NCBI RefSeq assembly: GCF_031199965.1
Contig: NZ_CP133605.1
Location: forward strand, 785,001-849,000
Length of the DNA: 64,000 bases
Origin: Paenibacillus sp. D2_2
GTDB taxonomy: Bacteria; Bacillota; Bacilli; Paenibacillales; Paenibacillaceae
Reading direction: 5' to 3'
Shown here: one piece after another, positions 8,727 to 17,548 of the stretch
Layout of the letters: each line of letters starts with the position of its first letter
Numbering within the stretch: position 1 is the first letter of the stretch
Position numbers and translations under genes: made by a program
Notes under the pieces: generated by a model
The model's input: only the letters and a program-made list of their open reading frames with translations
Told to the model about the DNA's origin: nothing
Database searches by the model: none

Positions 8727-9899
8727 ATGGAAATCAGACAATTGGTTGCAGAAGAATTCGATATTAGCATGGATCTAGGAGAGTATGCGTTTCAGTACAA
8801 GTTGTCTCCTGTCGAACGGACTGAACGGAGAACCCGCTTCAAGCCGGAGCAGGCTTGGGGAGCTTTTGAGAATGGACAACTGCTAGCAAAGCTTAACCTG
8901 CTACCTCTGCAGATTTATATTCATGGCAAGCCTTTTGATATGGGAGGCATCGCTGGTGTAGCTTCCTGGCCGGAGAATCGCCGCAGTGGCTTGGTGCGTG
9001 GCCTGCTTACCCAGGCGTTACGCGTCATGAAGGACCAGGGTCAGATGATCTCCTGTCTGAATCCTTTCTCGTTCGCTTATTATCGTAAGTTTGGCTGGGA
9101 CTTACTGACCGAGCATCGCAAATATACCATTCCGGTGAATCAATTTCCGGCCCGTAAGAGTTTCGAGGGTACATTTAGAAGGGACCTAAAGGATATTGAA
9201 CTGCTGGATCAAATATATCGGCCTTATGCGCAGAAATATAATGGAACCCTGCTTCGTGATCGCGATTGGTGGGAACGGTCAGTACTGGATGAAGATGGAC
9301 ATGATGTCGTCTATTTCTCGGAGGATGGCACTCCGCAAGGATATGCTCTCTACAAAGTTGCAAAACGAGAGCTGACGATCGATGAATTCGTCTATCATAA
9401 CGAAATGGCGCGTGAGGCATTGTGGACCTACTTCGCCAACCATGATTCCATGGTCAATCAAGCGGTAATCACATTCGTTCCTATGGATGATTTCCTGCCA
9501 TTCCTACTCGATAATCCGCGCTTCAATCAGGAGATTATTCCTTACTTCATGGCCCGGATTGTTGATGCTGCACCGTTTATTAATGAGTATTCGTTCCAGG
9601 CATTGGAGATGGAGACTACGTTGACGCTACGGATTGAAGACACGACGGCGCCATGGAATCATGGAGTCTGGCAGCTTCACGTATCGCCTGAGGGAAGAGG
9701 ACAGCTGAGCAAGATTAGCGGAGCTACGGCTGATGCTGAGCTCGCTTGTGATATCCAGACCTTGACGACAATGCTTATGGGATACAGACGTCCGCAAGAA
9801 CTGTTCCGTTACGGTCGATTGGCCGGGGAAGAGTCTGCCGCTGCCACGCTGGAGCGTGTTATTCCGCATGGAACGACTTATCTGATGGACTCATTTTAA
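8727..9899 (+). CDS. Eis-like GNAT N-acetyltransferase
   Basis: This 390-residue protein has the Eis/YegN layout: an N-terminal GNAT domain, a second GNAT-like domain and a C-terminal sterol-carrier-type (SCP2-like) domain. The acetyl-CoA region is visible as GVASWPENRRSGLVRGLLTQ at about residues 77-96. It is followed by LNPFSFAYYRKFGWDLL, typical of the family. The C-terminal end has the short PHGTTYLMDSF tail. Family members acetylate amines of small molecules or lysines; the substrate here is unknown. ATG 8727 has an excellent GGAGGGG site. A strong terminator follows, so it is transcribed alone. Confidence 0.88.
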   Translation: MEIRQLVAEEFDISMDLGEYAFQYKLSPVERTERRTRFKPEQAWGAFENGQLLAKLNLLPLQIYIHGKPFDMGGIAGVASWPENRRSGLVRGLLTQALRVMKDQGQMISCLNPFSFAYYRKFGWDLLTEHRKYTIPVNQFPARKSFEGTFRRDLKDIELLDQIYRPYAQKYNGTLLRDRDWWERSVLDEDGHDVVYFSEDGTPQGYALYKVAKRELTIDEFVYHNEMAREALWTYFANHDSMVNQAVITFVPMDDFLPFLLDNPRFNQEIIPYFMARIVDAAPFINEYSFQALEMETTLTLRIEDTTAPWNHGVWQLHVSPEGRGQLSKISGATADAELACDIQTLTTMLMGYRRPQELFRYGRLAGEESAAATLERVIPHGTTYLMDSF

Positions 9900-9917
9900 T
9901 AAAACAAAAAATAGCAG

Positions 9918-9955
9918 ACAGCCACTCTTTTCTAATAGAAAGGGGTGGCTGTTTT
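9918..9955 (+). terminator. Intrinsic terminator after the acetyltransferase
   Basis: ACAGCCACTCTTTTCT pairs with AGAAAGGGGTGGCTGT around TAAT and is followed by TTT. The right arm TAGAAAGGGGTGGCTGT recurs in the terminator at 19184, so the two look like copies. Confidence 0.88.
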
Positions 9956-9971
9956 AGAATCTAAAAAAGAT

Positions 9972-10019
9972 ATTATCTCCAAAAACAACAAAATTAACGG
10001 TTATAATCTCCATTATAAT
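9972..10019 (+). promoter_or_regulatory. Promoter with two TCTCCA operator-like direct repeats
   Basis: ATTATCTCCA (9972-9981) and ATAATCTCCA (10003-10012) lie 31 bases apart, about three helical turns. A TATAAT -10 box (10014-10019) follows the second one directly. The same 10-mer recurs as ATTTTCTCCA in front of the ABC binding-protein gene (12438-12447). The RpiR regulator encoded between the two sites is the obvious candidate ligand. That assignment is inference. Confidence 0.45.
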
Positions 10020-10072
10020 GATATAGTTGTAGCGTAAGCTAATGATCATCAAGAGAAAAGAGAGGGATAGCG

Positions 10073-11269
10073 ATGTTTTCAAAGATTGAGCAAGGCGCTA
10101 ACATCTTATGGGTTGATTTCCTAGCAAATGGGCTGAGGCTATCTGACCCGGAGGAACAACGGAGATTGGGGAAAACGCTAAACGGGCGGGCATCACCCAC
10201 ATCGTTGTTGACGCGAAAATACCTTACGGCCATACTACGTATCCAAGCCAATTCGGCTACCATGTTAGCCGCTGGTCTGACGGACGCTATGATATGTGGA
10301 GGGATCGCGACTTCTTGCAGGAAATGATTGATGCGCTCCAGCCGACGGGTTTGAAAATATTAGCGAATATTGATGTGTTTGCCGAGGGGACAGCGGAATC
10401 GCGGGATGGAGTCGCCTATGACCATAAAGAATGGCAGGTTATGTTCTACAATCCTAGTCTGTTATCTGCTCCAGTGGCAGCGGAGAATGCTTCTGACCAG
10501 ACGATCTTTGTTAACCCGATCCATCCAGAGGTAAGGCGTCACGAATTAGCGATCATTGAAGAAATCACGGCGCACTATGAATTAGACGGAATTGTTCTGG
10601 ACCGCTGCCGTTATCCGAACATATATGGCGACTTCAGCGATCTAAGCCGGACGATGTTCGAACAGTATATCGGACAGCAGGTAGAGCAGTGGCCACAGCA
10701 AATCATTACTGTGCAGGAAGACCCGGAGGGAACGAGACAGGTAGAATTCGGGCGTTGGTTCGGGAAATGGGCGGAATGGAGAGCTCTGAACATTAAGAAT
10801 TTTGTAAAAGAAGCAAAGCAGCTCGTAAAATCGCTTAAGCCCGATTTATTGTTCAGCATCTATGTCGGCTCATGGTATCCGTTGTACTATAATGAGGGGG
10901 TCAACTGGGCAAGTGAGACATATCGCTCCGACCTGCCTTGGGTATCGGAGGATTACCACCGGTCCGCTTATGCCGATGAGCTCGATTTTCTCATGACAGG
11001 CTGTTATTACCCGGAAGTGTATATTGAAGAAGCGCAGCAGAATGGTCGCCCTGCGTCCTGGTATAGTGTTGAGGGGGCGATTGACATTAGTATGCAAGCG
11101 GTCAATGGACAAATACCTGCTCGTTGCGAGTCTATACCTGAAGGATTACGCAGGAGATGTAGAACAGTTTAAGAGAGCCATTCGCATGTGCAAAGAAAGA
11201 TCCCACGGTGTCATGTTATTCGATGTGGTATACCTGGAAGATTATAATTGGTGGGAAGAATTGGCCTAG
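10073..11269 (+). pseudogene. GHL10-type (glycosyl hydrolase-like) TIM-barrel glycosidase (frameshifted)
   Basis: Three frames join into one protein of about 400 residues resembling the GHL10 / alpha-amylase-like family. Landmarks are AGITHIVVDAKIPYGHT near residue 40, LANIDVFAEG near 110, and LDGIVLDRCRYPNIYGDFSD near 185, the last two typical of strands with catalytic acids. There is no signal peptide, so it probably acts in the cytoplasm on imported sugars. Breaks lie near 10178 (the run CTAAACGGG, after which the next frame reads RAGITHIVVD) and near 11105 (next frame MDKYLLVASLYLKDY). It opens the sugar locus that continues with an RpiR regulator and ABC transporter genes. The exact substrate cannot be told. 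Confidence 0.75.
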
Positions 11270-11425
11270 GGGACATGAGAGCTTACAAGTTTAATGCTGT
11301 GAGAAAGGGCGCATCCCCCTTGTCCTTGCCTATTCAACACGATCCCGATAAAATAGAAGAAATCAATCTTCTGAATAAGTCGAAAAGAAGATAAAATTCT
11401 ATCATTGGCCGATTGAAAGGGGACA

Positions 11426-12292
11426 GTGCACTTGTCAACCACACAAGGGATGGGAAAGACACTTTTAAATATACGAAGTCATCTGAACGGACTTACCAAG
11501 GCCGAGCAAAAAGCGGCCGAATATATTCTGGATAACGCCTCCGATATTATTTATCATTCCGTAACCGAGCTAGCGGAGAAAGCCGATGTAGGAGAGACAA
11601 CGGTGCTGCGTTTATGCCGGAAGTTGAAGTTTCAAGGATTTCAAGATTTCAAATTGTCCTTGGCGCAAGATCTGGTGAAACCCATTGATCATTTGCTTCA
11701 AGAAATAACAGAGGATGACGATTCTTCCGCGTTAAATGAGAAAATTATTGCTAACCATATCCGCACCTTGGAGCAGACGAGAGAACTGGCTGTTTCCGAT
11801 CAGTTGGATAAAGCAATCGATGCGTTGCACCGGGCTCGCTTTATTCATTTTTTTGGCGTGGGTTCTTCTGGACTGACAGCGATGCAAGCGGCACATAGCT
11901 TCTCGAGGATAGGTAAACCAAGCAGTGCAAAAGCAGATACTCACTTTCAGGCCATGGAAGCGGCCTTAATGACAAAGGAGGATGTGGCGGTCGGTATTTC
12001 GATCTCCGGCAGTACGAAGGATACGATTGAGAACTTGACCTTAGCCAAAAAGACAGGTGCCACTATCATCGCCATCACAAGTAATGCCCGTTCCCCGATT
12101 ACGAAGGTGGCGGATATCATCTTGCTAATGATCGCCAAGGAGAATCCGCTACAAGGTAGCTCGCTCTCCGCCAAAATCTCACAATTGGCTGTCATCGATA
12201 TTCTAAATGTGGCCGTCTCGCTACAAATGAAGGACGAGGCGCTGAAATTCAGAGAAATAACAGCCAGAGCCACTTCTGAGAAACTGTATTAA
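11426..12292 (+). CDS. MurR/RpiR-family transcriptional regulator
   Basis: This 288-residue regulator has an HTH_6 domain at about residues 10-85 (LTKAEQKAAEYIL, SVTELAEKADVGETTVLRLC). A SIS sugar-phosphate-binding domain covers about 125-265 (FFGVGSSGLTAMQAAHSF, VGISISGSTKDTIENLTLAK). Members repress or activate sugar catabolism genes in response to phosphosugars. GTG at 11426 is chosen because GAAAGGGGAC stands 6 bases upstream; an in-frame ATG at 11450 has no such site. A strong terminator follows. It lies between the glycosidase and the ABC genes and probably controls both, possibly through the TCTCCA motif seen at 9972, 10003 and 12433. Confidence 0.92.
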   Translation: MHLSTTQGMGKTLLNIRSHLNGLTKAEQKAAEYILDNASDIIYHSVTELAEKADVGETTVLRLCRKLKFQGFQDFKLSLAQDLVKPIDHLLQEITEDDDSSALNEKIIANHIRTLEQTRELAVSDQLDKAIDALHRARFIHFFGVGSSGLTAMQAAHSFSRIGKPSSAKADTHFQAMEAALMTKEDVAVGISISGSTKDTIENLTLAKKTGATIIAITSNARSPITKVADIILLMIAKENPLQGSSLSAKISQLAVIDILNVAVSLQMKDEALKFREITARATSEKLY

Positions 12293-12333
12293 AGCCGACC
12301 ACCTTAACATCACAAAGAGACTATTTCTACATG

Positions 12334-12358
12334 GAGAGCCTTTCGAGGCTCTTTTTTT
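12334..12358 (+). terminator. Intrinsic terminator after the RpiR gene
   Basis: AGAGCC pairs with GGCTCT around TTTCGA, followed by seven T. Confidence 0.92.
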
Positions 12359-12432
12359 GTGAGTGCCATCTTCATAAAGGGAAGAACATATAATTGTTAA
12401 AAAGAAATAATCTTTTATTATTCAATAAATAG

Positions 12433-12461
12433 TGGAGATTTTCTCCAAAGCATGTTACAAT
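12433..12461 (+). promoter_or_regulatory. Palindromic operator-like site and -10 box before the ABC operon
   Basis: TGGAGATTTTCTCCA (12433-12447) is an inverted repeat whose half-site ATTTTCTCCA matches the two sites before the glycosidase gene. A TACAAT box (12456-12461) lies 8 bases downstream, so a bound protein would cover the -35 region. Confidence 0.45.
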
Positions 12462-12557
12462 GAATTTGCGAGAGAGGAGAAAGTTTCCAAAACAGATGCT
12501 TTATCCGGAAAATTTCACCGAGCATTAGCGGAAATCGTATAACTAATTATGCTCGTT

Positions 12558-12572
12558 TTGTAAGCGCTTAAC
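12558..12572 (+). promoter_or_regulatory. cre-like site (CcpA)
   Basis: TTGTAAGCGCTTAAC matches the Bacillus cre consensus WTGAAARCGYTTWNN with one mismatch. It lies about 85 bases before the binding-protein gene and downstream of the likely promoter, a normal place for carbon catabolite roadblock repression. Confidence 0.65.
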
Positions 12573-12655
12573 AAAACCCGGATTGGCAGATTTACAGTCA
12601 TTTCTTCTCTTGACTATAGAAAAGATAGATTTTAAAGAAGAGAGGGTGTTGTAGC

Positions 12656-13960
12656 ATGAGTTTCAAAGGTAGAAGATTTATTTCGTTACTATTGGCATCA
12701 ATAATGATGGTGGGTCTATTGGCGGCGTGTGGTTCGAGTTCGTCGGATAACAAGGGGGCTGCTTCGAGTGGGAACAATGATAGCAAGAAGCCCGCAGAAC
12801 AAGTCACGGTAGAGTTCTGGACAATCTCATTGCAGCCGACCTTTGATGATTACTTCAACAAATTGATCGCGGAATATGAGTCGCAGAATCCAAATGTGAA
12901 GATTGATTGGAAGGACTACCCTTATGATGCCGTACTGAACAAACTAATGACAAATATTGCGGGCGGCGATGCACCGGATGTTGTAAACCTCAATACGGAG
13001 CTTGCCAACCAGATGGGAACGAAGGACGCGCTGGTTGACTTTAACCAAGAGCTGACGGCAGAGCAGAAAGCAGCTTATTTCCCAGGTATCTACTCCTCAA
13101 CGGAAATGAATGGCAAAGCGTTCGCACTCCCTTGGTACACCGCGCTGCCAGTCTTATTCATGAATAAAGATCTCGTGGAGAAAGCAGGACTGAATCCTGA
13201 CAATCCGCCGAAGACGAAGGAAGAATTGAATGAGTGGGGACGCCAGATTAGACAGAAAACCGGTGCTTATGGCTACATCTTCACGATGGAAGCACGCACT
13301 TTGCTGGAAGAGAACTTGCCGTTCTTGACTGAAGATTATAAGAAGGCAGCTTTTAATACACCGGAAGTAGAAGAGTATATTAACGAGAATCTACAATTGT
13401 TGAAAGACGGCGTCATTCCAAAAGATATCATCAATTACGATAAGCAAGTGCAGTACTTCGCAAGTGAGCAAGTGGCTATGTCCTTGTCCAGCTCGCCGTT
13501 CATTAACAAGATCAAGACAGCGGCGCCGGATGTATACAAGAAGATGGTTGCTGTACCAAGTCCGGTTGGTAAAGCGGGTATCCGCTATTCCAACACAATG
13601 AACCTTGTCGTGCCTTCGGCAACATCTCATAAGAAAGAAGCGGTCGACTTCGCAGTATTCGTCTCTAATGCGGCCAATCAGCTCGAATTCTCGAAGATCG
13701 CAAATACTTTGCCTTCCACAGTAGAGAGCGCCAAAGATCCGTTCTTCTCGGAGAACGACGGAACTCTGGAAGGGGTGGCCAAGACTGTATCTGCAGTCAG
13801 CCTCGATAAAGCGCAAGATTTTTACCTCGGTGTTGAGAGTGCCAAAGATATTAATCAGACCGTCACAAAAGCATTGCAAGAAATCTATTTAAACGGTGCT
13901 GATGTGAAGAAGAAATTGACTGAGGCTGAGAATGACGTGAACAAAATTTTGGGCAACTAA
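12656..13960 (+). CDS. Sugar ABC transporter substrate-binding lipoprotein
   Basis: This 434-residue family-1 extracellular solute-binding protein has a lipoprotein signal with lipobox GLLAAC (Cys 25) and a Ser/Gly/Asn-rich linker after it. The mature part starts TVEFWTISLQPTFDDYF and keeps typical blocks (GGDAPDVVNLNTE, ALPWYTALPVLFMNKDL). It would bind an oligosaccharide or sugar outside the membrane and deliver it to the permeases at 14154 and 15057. No ATPase gene is in the locus, so a shared MsmX-type ATPase is expected. ATG 12656 follows AGAGAGGGTG. A GGGCAGG/CCTGCCC hairpin and a dispersed repeat separate it from the permease genes. Confidence 0.94.
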   Translation: MSFKGRRFISLLLASIMMVGLLAACGSSSSDNKGAASSGNNDSKKPAEQVTVEFWTISLQPTFDDYFNKLIAEYESQNPNVKIDWKDYPYDAVLNKLMTNIAGGDAPDVVNLNTELANQMGTKDALVDFNQELTAEQKAAYFPGIYSSTEMNGKAFALPWYTALPVLFMNKDLVEKAGLNPDNPPKTKEELNEWGRQIRQKTGAYGYIFTMEARTLLEENLPFLTEDYKKAAFNTPEVEEYINENLQLLKDGVIPKDIINYDKQVQYFASEQVAMSLSSSPFINKIKTAAPDVYKKMVAVPSPVGKAGIRYSNTMNLVVPSATSHKKEAVDFAVFVSNAANQLEFSKIANTLPSTVESAKDPFFSENDGTLEGVAKTVSAVSLDKAQDFYLGVESAKDINQTVTKALQEIYLNGADVKKKLTEAENDVNKILGN

Positions 13961-14014
13961 ATACGTAAAGTTGGGCAGGCTCGTCCTGCCCGATTCTTAT
14001 AGATAAAGAAATAT

Positions 14015-14120
14015 GTTCAAAAAGTCCAGTTTTCAGCACCGGAAAGCCCGGCTGAATTCAAGATTCGATGCCGATATTACTTCCTGAGTTACTTCGGGAT
14101 CAAAAGTGGACTTTTTGAAC
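14015..14120 (+). repeat. Dispersed palindromic repeat, short form (MITE-like), copy A
   Basis: This 106-base unit has complementary ends: GTTCAAAAAGTCC at the left and GGACTTTTTGAAC at the right. The body contains TTTCAGCACC, GAATTCAAGATTCGATG and TTACTTCGGGATCAAAA. The same blocks recur at 22377-22615. It sits inside the ABC operon between the binding-protein and permease genes and would form a hairpin in the mRNA. Confidence 0.8.
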
Positions 14121-14153
14121 TACCTCTTATAAAGGCGGTGGAGGAATACTATC

Positions 14154-15053
14154 ATGAAAAAAACATCCTTCTTTACCAGATTCGGCAAGTCAGAAGCGTC
14201 AGTTGCTTGGTTCTTCATGACACCGGGTTTGATCCTACTGGCCCTTTTTGTCTTTTGGCCGATTATTTACAGCGTACCGCTGGCGCTGACGAATTACTCC
14301 GTTATAGGCAAGACCGAATTTGTCGGTTTTGATAATTTCGTCAAAGCGTTGCAGGATAGAAGCTTCATCACATCGCTGGTAAACTCGTTGCTATATGTCA
14401 TTGTTGTACCATTTATTCAGATCTTCTCTATTCTTATGGCTATTCTAGTTAATAGCAATGTCAAAGGAATTAAAATCTTCCGGACTGCTTATTACATCCC
14501 CGTAGTTACTTCCATGGTTGCAGTAGCGCTTATTTGGGGCTGGCTGCTCAACCAGAATGGGGTTATCAACTATGTGCTGTCCAGTGTAGGTCTAATGCAA
14601 GAGAAGATTACCTGGCTGTCCAATAAAGACACAGCACTGTGGACGCTTATGTTCATTACGATGTGGAAGGGCCTTGGCTACTATATGATGATTTATTTGG
14701 CAGGATTGCAATCCATTCCAAAGGATCTGGTAGAGGCTGCGATGATTGATGGCGCGAACCGAGCTCAGACGATTCGTAAAATTACAATTCCACTGCTGAA
14801 GCCATACGTCTTTTTCTGTACGCTTATTTCACTAATGGCGGCAATCCGTGTGTTTGATGAAGTGTTCATCCTGACGATGGGTGGACCAGGGGATGCTACC
14901 TTAACATCGAGCTTGTATATTTATCAGCAAGGCTTCCAGCAATTTAATTTCGGCTACTCTTCGGCACTTGGCTTAATTGTCAGCGTCATGATTGCTGCGC
15001 TTAGTATCGTCATCTTCAGATTCAACCGGAAGGGTGGTGTCAATCCATATTAA
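14154..15053 (+). CDS. Sugar ABC transporter permease (MalF-type)
   Basis: This 299-residue inner-membrane permease has six predicted helices. The EAA loop that docks the ATPase is visible as VEAAMIDGANRAQTIRKITI at about residues 193-212. The N-terminus (TPGLILLALFVFWPIIYSV) is typical of the MalF/UgpA group. ATG 14154 has a GGTGGAGGAA ribosome site. It ends 3 bases before the next permease gene, so the two are translated together. The frame is intact. Confidence 0.94.
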   Translation: MKKTSFFTRFGKSEASVAWFFMTPGLILLALFVFWPIIYSVPLALTNYSVIGKTEFVGFDNFVKALQDRSFITSLVNSLLYVIVVPFIQIFSILMAILVNSNVKGIKIFRTAYYIPVVTSMVAVALIWGWLLNQNGVINYVLSSVGLMQEKITWLSNKDTALWTLMFITMWKGLGYYMMIYLAGLQSIPKDLVEAAMIDGANRAQTIRKITIPLLKPYVFFCTLISLMAAIRVFDEVFILTMGGPGDATLTSSLYIYQQGFQQFNFGYSSALGLIVSVMIAALSIVIFRFNRKGGVNPY

Positions 15054-15056
15054 TGG

Positions 15057-15895
15057 ATGCATGATATGAGAAAAAAACCACTTCGTGTTCTGAAATTAAT
15101 AGCGCTGTATGGAGCTTTGATCCTGTTTGCTATTTTTATGATGGGACCATTCCTATGGATATTAAGTGTGTCGCTCATGCCCGGCAAAAATGTGTTCAGC
15201 TCTCCGCCGGCGATCTTCCCGACATTTATCGACTTTGATAATTACGTCCAAGTGTGGAATTACATGGACTTTCCAAGATATTTAATGAATACCGTTATCA
15301 TTGCTCTAATGGGCGTCGTTATGAACATCTTTTCTCCTGTCTAACGGCCTATCCGCTCGCCGTGTTTCGGTTCAAAGGACGGGATCTTATCTTTGCACTA
15401 CTGGTAGCAACGATGATTATTCCCGCTGCAGCCGGCATGGTAGTTAACTATTTGACGGTAAAAGCACTAGGCTTGATGGGCGGGTTTCTTGCAGTCGTGC
15501 TTCCTTCAGCGGTTACTGTGTTCAACGTATTCCTAATGAGACAGGCGTTTATGGGCATGCCACATGAGCTACGCGATTCCGGCAAAGTGGACGGTGCCAG
15601 CGAATTTCGAATTTGGCTGCAATTGGCCCTGCCGATTGTGAAGCTGGCGATCGCCGTTATCGGACTATTGGAGTTCATGGGGATGTGGAACAGCTTCCTC
15701 TGGCCGATGATTGTGCTTAATGATACGAAGCAGTATCCGATCGCGTCCGCGCTCAGCTTTTTGAATGGCCAATTTTCCTATAATTTTGGCTGGATTGCCG
15801 CTGGGACCGTCATTTCGGTAATACCGATTATCATCGTGTTCCTGTGCACCCAGAAATATTACATGGAAGGTGTATCCGGAGCAGTTAAAGGATAG
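15057..15895 (+). pseudogene. Sugar ABC transporter permease (MalG-type, frameshifted)
   Basis: This is the second permease half of the transporter, about 280 residues over two frames. The first frame covers the first helix and periplasmic loop and ends MNIFSPV. The second resumes CLTAYPLAVFRFKGRDLIF and runs through the EAA loop (ELRDSGKVDGASEFRIWLQL) to the conserved end YYMEGVSGAVKG. One base added near 15335 (TTTTCTCC) joins them. Start ATG 15057, or ATG 15066, follows the MalF-type gene within a few bases. Confidence 0.88.
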
Positions 15896-15910
15896 GAGGA
15901 TACTTTTCAC

Positions 15911-17439
15911 ATGAGAAAAATAATATATATTCCACTGGACGAACGTCCGTGCAATTACGAATTTCCGGCGCTTCTTGCTGCGGGTACGGATTATCATGTC
16001 GTCCGCCCGGATTTGAGCATCATGGGGCTGAAGAAGCGACCCGGAGACATCGAACAGTTATGGGCCTGGCTATTCGAGCAGGCTCAAGATGCAGACGGAG
16101 CGATTGTAGCTCTGGACACATTGTTATACGGAGGAATTATCCCCTCACGTCTGCATGGGCTGACGGAGGGACAATGCGGGGAGCAATTGGAGAGGCTCCG
16201 TCAATTGAAGCAGATCAATCCGGCATTGCACGTATTTGCTTATCAACTCATTATGCGTTGCCCGCGGTATTCCAGCAGTGATGAAGAACCGGATTATTAC
16301 GAGAATTGGGGCAGGGAGATTTTCCGACGCGGATATATCCGCCATCGGTTGGAGCTCGGCATCGCAACTGAAGAAGAGCAAAGTGAATTGCAGCAAATTG
16401 AGTCAGCTTTGCCAGAATCCATATGGCAGGACTACACGAAGCGCCGGTCTGTCAATTTGGCGGCGAACAAGAGAGCGATCGAACTGGTGCAGGACGGAGC
16501 TGTCGACTTCATGATCATTCCGCAGGACGACTCGGCTCCTTATGGTCTGACTGCGGTGGATCAGCAGCACGTTCGTGAGCATGTCAAGAAGTGTCAGCAG
16601 CAGCTATCTGTCTATATGTATCCTGGGGCCGACGAAGTGGGATGTACACTGCTTGCGCGCATGATCAATCATTTTGAGCGTCGCAAGCCGCGGGTGCATG
16701 TCCATTTTGCCAGTGTACAAGGGCCGTTAGTGATACCTCTATATGAGGACAGGGTACTATATGAATCGGTGAAATATCAGATTATGGCGGCTGGGGGTTA
16801 ATGTCGCCTTCCTTGGCAGAAGCCGACATGGCCCTATGCATTAATACACCGGGCGAGAGCATGATGGAGTCGAATGATCAAGGACGACCTTATTTGGGGT
16901 ATCAAGTATACCGGAATCTCGTTGAACTGATAGAGATGGCCGATGATATTGTTCACCGACTCGGTAAGCCTTGTGTCATAGCTGATGTCGCTTATGCTAA
17001 CGGAGCAGATCTTGAATTGCTACAGTTGCTACGCGATAAGAAGTTGTTGTTCGAACTGGCTGGTTATGCAGGCTGGAATACAAGTGGTAATACGCTCGGG
17101 ACCTGTATTGCGCAAGGCATGATCTATGCCGTATATGGCAATACGCAGCAGCATCGCGATTTCCTGTCACTGCGATATGTGGAGGATGGAGGCTATTGTG
17201 CCTCCGTGCGTAGGGATGTAAGTGATCGGGTGTTGCCTGGTATGGGATACAATTATTTCTCTATCGACGGTCAACGGGGACAAATTGCTGAACAGGTCAG
17301 AGCTGAATTGACTCGGTTCATCGAGAAGCATTTGAATGACCCAGAGAATAATTATGAGATCGTGATCGACGATTGCTATATGCCATGGAGCAGGATGTTC
17401 GAGGTCGGGTTAAAGACGCATGTCCGTGATACAAAGTAA
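15911..17439 (+). pseudogene. DUF4127 family protein (frameshifted)
   Basis: Two frames form one protein of about 510 residues resembling the DUF4127 family. It starts RKIIYIPLDERPCNYEFPAL, the family's signature opening. Further blocks are ALDTLLYGGIIPSR, AFQLIMR-like FAYQLIMRCP, and in the second frame ADVAYANGADLELL and AGWNTSGNTLGTCIAQG. These motifs recall alkaline-phosphatase or sugar-isomerase-like folds, but no activity is established that I know of. The frame breaks near 16797 (GGGGGTTAATG). It lies 15 bases behind the permease with an AGGAGGA site, so it belongs to the ABC operon and likely acts on the imported compound. Confidence 0.8.
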
Positions 17440-17548
17440 GGGTTCAAACTTCGCTAATGTGCGAGGATCTACACATTTGCAAATAACAGAAGAGGCGCAA
17501 GAACAGCTCAAGTTGTGCTGGACGCGCCGGAGAAGGAGCCAGCGAGAG

